A stretch of 8,429 nt of DNA from the NCBI GenBank assembly GCA_035544635.1, contig DATKDQ010000139.1, positions 1 through 8,429 of the forward strand, read 5' to 3'. The notes below the pieces were generated by a model. That model did not search any database. It saw only the letters and a list, made by a program, of their open reading frames with translations, and was not told where the DNA came from. The position numbers and the translations under genes are program-made. Positions 6,519 through 8,429 of this stretch are shown in pieces (positions within the stretch are counted from its first letter, which is position 1; every line of letters starts with the position of its first letter). This DNA comes from DATAFT01 sp035544635. GTDB lineage: Bacteria; Acidobacteriota; Thermoanaerobaculia; Multivoradales; Multivoraceae.

Positions 6519-7423
6519 CACTCCCGTGGCCTCAGGAACTCGCGCATCGTCCGTTCCTCCGCCGATCCGGGCTCGGGCCGCCAATCGTGTTCCCAGCGTG
6601 CTAGCGGCGGCAGCGACATCAGGATCGACTCGGTTCGCCCCCCGGATTGCAGCCCGAAGCGCGTGCCGCGGTCGTGGAGCAGGTTGAACTCCACGTAGCG
6701 ACCGCGACGATAGAGCTGGAACGCACGCTCCCGCTCGCCCCACGGCGTCTCGCGTCGCCGAGCCACGATCGGCAGGTAGCCGGGCAGGACGTGGTCGCCG
6801 ACGCTGCGGGTGAAGGCGAACGAGCGCTCGAACCCCCACTCGTTGAGATCGTCGTAGAAGAGGCCGCCCACGCCGCGTGTCTCGCCGCGGTGCGGCAGGA
6901 AGAAGTACTCGTCGCACCACTTCTTGAAGCGCGCGTAGACGTCGGGCCCGAAATCGGCGCACGCCGCGCGGGCGCCGCGGTGCCAGTCGACGGCGTCCTC
7001 GACGAAGCCGTAGCAGGGCGTCAGGTCCATGCCCCCGCCGAACCACCATACCGACTCGGCGCCGGGCCGCTCGGCGACCAGAAAGCGGACGTTCGCGTGC
7101 ACGATCGGCACGTAGGGATTGAGCGGATGGAGCACCAGCGATACGCCGGCGGCGCGAAACGAGCGGCCCTGGAGCAGCGGTCGCTGGAGCGTCGCGGCGG
7201 CCGGCAGCGTGTCGCCCCAGACGTGCGAGTAGTTGACCCCGGCCTGCTCGAACAGCCCGCCGTCGCGCAGCACGCGGGACCGGCCCCCCCCGCCGCCCGC
7301 CCGTTCCCAGAGATCCTCCCGGAAGCGGCCGCGGCCGTCCTCCGCCTCGAGCGCCGCGCACAGCCGATCCTGCAGCTCGCGCAGATAGACGTCGACGCGG
7401 CCGAGATCGACCCCTTCGGTCAT
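6515..7423 (-). CDS. hemF: Oxygen-dependent coproporphyrinogen III oxidase
   Basis: The enzyme uses O2 to decarboxylate two propionates of coproporphyrinogen III, giving protoporphyrinogen IX in haem synthesis. At 302 residues it has the usual length and resembles E. coli HemF over its whole span. Visible motifs are GGGGGRSRVL, EQAGVNYSHVWG, LHPLNPYVPIVHANVRF, VWWFGGGMDLTPCYGF, RGVGGLFYDDLN and GRYVEFNLLHDRGTRFGLQ. His99, His109, His148 and His178 occupy the positions of the four conserved histidines of the E. coli enzyme, so the active site looks complete. The start is well supported: a strong purine-rich ribosome-binding site, AAGAGGAG (7435 down to 7428), lies four bases before the ATG. 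The glycine run (43-47) is encoded over an eight-base homopolymer at 7284-7291. The methyltransferase overlaps its stop by four bases. Dependence on O2 suggests an aerobic host. Confidence 0.97.
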   Translation of the reverse strand: MTEGVDLGRVDVYLRELQDRLCAALEAEDGRGRFREDLWERAGGGGGRSRVLRDGGLFEQAGVNYSHVWGDTLPAAATLQRPLLQGRSFRAAGVSLVLHPLNPYVPIVHANVRFLVAERPGAESVWWFGGGMDLTPCYGFVEDAVDWHRGARAACADFGPDVYARFKKWCDEYFFLPHRGETRGVGGLFYDDLNEWGFERSFAFTRSVGDHVLPGYLPIVARRRETPWGERERAFQLYRRGRYVEFNLLHDRGTRFGLQSGGRTESILMSLPPLARWEHDWRPEPGSAEERTMREFLRPREW

Positions 7424-7454
7424 GGTGCTCCTCTTTCGCTCCGGTCCATGTGCG

Positions 7455-7478
7455 TATAGTCGAGCCGGGCTCAGCCCG
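7455..7478 (+). promoter_or_regulatory. Candidate promoter and small palindrome before the DUF6265 gene
   Basis: In the 108-base divergent gap between hemF and the DUF6265 gene, TATAGT (7455-7460) is a reasonable rightward -10. It is followed by CGGGCT-C-AGCCCG (7466-7478), a perfect 6-bp inverted repeat sitting about where transcription would start, as an operator might. On the other strand the same bases give TATACG, a weaker -10 for hemF about 30 bases before its start. No strong -35 is visible in either direction. Confidence 0.3.
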
Positions 7479-7531
7479 TCGAAGCCGCCTCGATCGCGTC
7501 CGCGTCCGGGGCTTCGATCCTATCGAGGACG

Positions 7532-7984
7532 ATGAGCGCACGCGTCGAATCGCTCGGTTGGATGGCCGGCCACTGGCGCCGCGATACCGCGGGGTCGGTC
7601 CAGGAAGAGGTCTGGCTCGAGCCGCGCGGCGGCTGCATGCTGGGGATGGACCGCAACGTTCACACCGACGGCAAGGTCACCTGGGAGCACATGCGGATCC
7701 AGGACGAGGACGGCACGCTGGTCTTTCACACCAGCCAGGAAGGCCGGCCAGCGATCGCATTCGCGCTCACCATCCAAGGCGAGAGCGAGGCGGTCTTCGA
7801 GCGATCGAGCGAGTCCTTCCCGGCGCGCATCCGCTACTGGCGCGAGGGTCGCACGCTGCATTGCAGGATCGACGGAGGCGGCCGCGAGATGGGGTGGAGC
7901 TGGGAGCTCGGCGGCGCGCGCCGTCCGACTATCGCCCGACCTCCCGGCCCTCGCCGTCGACCGGCGCGCCGGCGATCGAATTGA
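7532..7984 (+). CDS. DUF6265 domain protein
   Basis: This 150-residue protein of unknown function has the pattern I recognise as DUF6265: LGWMAGHWRRD at the N-terminus (8-18), EEVWLEPRGGCMLGMDR (25-41), WEHMRIQDEDGTLVF, and SEAVFERSSESFPARIRYWREG in the second half. The family is a small beta-rich fold, perhaps lipocalin-like; its biochemical role is not established. There is no signal peptide here, so a cytoplasmic location is likely. After GWSWELGGA the last 20 or so residues are Arg/Pro-rich and unlike the family as I remember it. They may be a read-out past a lost stop or a frameshift. The start has GAGG only three bases upstream, which is close. The stop is 16 bases before the amidohydrolase, so the two may be co-transcribed. 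Confidence 0.82.
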   Translation: MSARVESLGWMAGHWRRDTAGSVQEEVWLEPRGGCMLGMDRNVHTDGKVTWEHMRIQDEDGTLVFHTSQEGRPAIAFALTIQGESEAVFERSSESFPARIRYWREGRTLHCRIDGGGREMGWSWELGGARRPTIARPPGPRRRPARRRSN

Positions 7985-8000
7985 GTATCCTGTCACCACC

Positions 8001-8429
8001 ATGAATCGAAGACAGTTCGTGAGAGGCGGCATCCTGGCGCCGCTCGTCCTGGCGCTGCTGACGCTTTCGGGCTGCGAGGCGACGGCCCGCTACGACCTCA
8101 TCCTGCGCGGCGGCACGATCTACGACGGCAGCGGCGCGCCCGGCTCGGTCGGCGACGTCGCGATCTCGGGCGATCGGATCGCCGCGATCGGAGATCTCGG
8201 ACGCGCCGAGGGCTTTACCGAGTTGGACGTGCGCGGGCTCGCGGTGGCGCCCGGCTTCGTCAACATGCTGAGCTGGGCGGTGTCGACACTGATTCACGAC
8301 GGCCGGTCGCAGAGCGACATCCGCCAGGGCGTGACCCTCGAGGTGTTCGGCGAGGGCATGTCGATGGGGCCCTTGAACGACGAGATGAAGCGGCTGCAGC
8401 GCGAGCAGCAGGACGCGATCCGCTACGAG
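8001..8429 (+). CDS. Amidohydrolase-superfamily lipoprotein, D-aminoacylase-like (N-terminal part only)
   Basis: The frame is open from the ATG to the right edge (143 codons), so the 3' end is missing. The N-terminus joins a twin-arginine motif (NRRQFVR, 2-8), a hydrophobic stretch (11-22) and a lipobox LSGC with Cys25. This predicts Tat export and lipid anchoring. The mature part begins as in D-aminoacylase/dihydroorotase-like enzymes: YDLILRGGTIYDGSGAPGSVGDVAI, then GDRIAAIGDL and LAVAPGFVNM (80-89). At this point the family normally has the HxH metal ligands (PGFIDxHxH), but here it reads NMLSW (88-92). In place of the GNCG segment holding the bridging Cys it reads GEGMSMGP (117-124). I recall a subfamily with this NMLSWA and SDIRQGVTLEV pattern, so the changes are probably shared rather than damage. 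The ribosome-binding site is poor. Substrate unknown. Confidence 0.85.
   Translation, partial: MNRRQFVRGGILAPLVLALLTLSGCEATARYDLILRGGTIYDGSGAPGSVGDVAISGDRIAAIGDLGRAEGFTELDVRGLAVAPGFVNMLSWAVSTLIHDGRSQSDIRQGVTLEVFGEGMSMGPLNDEMKRLQREQQDAIRYE

Noticed and set aside
5784..7541. A 585-codon frame suggesting a fusion with an N-terminal domain on the methyltransferase
   Set aside because: The upstream 340 or so codons are hemF read in the wrong frame. The methyltransferase has its own GTG start overlapping the hemF stop.
7929..8297. Minus-strand open frame of 122 codons at the right end
   Set aside because: It is antisense to the lipoprotein start, which has a signal sequence and family motifs, and shows no domain of its own.
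1..8429. CRISPR arrays, tRNA genes, insertion sequences, phage genes or toxin-antitoxin pairs
   Set aside because: I saw no regularly spaced repeats, cloverleaf-like segments, transposase or integrase motifs, or small gene pairs of that kind. Nearly all the sequence is taken up by recognised genes.

Overview
The window is high-GC throughout, with G/C-rich third positions and AT-rich bases only at a few intergenic sites. It carries ordinary bacterial housekeeping and transport genes. A Tat-type lipoprotein, an oxygen-dependent coproporphyrinogen oxidase, an OppB/OppC-type permease pair and a eukaryote-like argininosuccinate synthase suggest an aerobic, probably diderm, uncultured lineage such as Acidobacteriota, Gemmatimonadota, Myxococcota or a neighbour. 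The sequence alone does not fix the phylum. I see no CRISPR array, transposase, phage gene, tRNA or rRNA.

Layout. (1) Positions 1-3577, minus strand, read right to left: a MATE efflux protein, a 147-base gap, argG, a small STAS-domain protein and the start of an ECHDC3-like enoyl-CoA hydratase that leaves the window. The last three are packed tightly (3-base gap, then an ATGA overlap) and look like one transcription unit. (2) Positions 3578-3729: a divergent promoter region with a conspicuous AT-rich -10-like element, a 12-bp perfect palindrome and three GGAGG copies. (3) Positions 3730-5767, plus strand: two overlapping inner-membrane permease genes of the peptide/oligopeptide ABC importer class, the second YejE-like. 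Their ATPases and binding protein are not beside them. (4) Positions 5784-7423, minus strand: hemF followed by a class I SAM-dependent methyltransferase, joined by a GTGA overlap. (5) Positions 7532-8429, plus strand: a DUF6265 protein, then the first 143 codons of a D-aminoacylase-like amidohydrolase with a combined twin-arginine/lipoprotein signal.

The genes do not form one pathway. The window is a run of short operons covering drug/metabolite export, arginine synthesis, regulation, acyl-CoA metabolism, peptide uptake and haem synthesis. I did not find a convincing new multi-gene system. The items most worth a second look are the amidohydrolase, which lacks the usual metal-binding HxH and Cys in the part visible, a perfect 14-bp inverted repeat inside the 5' end of the MATE gene, the leader of the permease operon, and the eukaryote-like character of ArgG.
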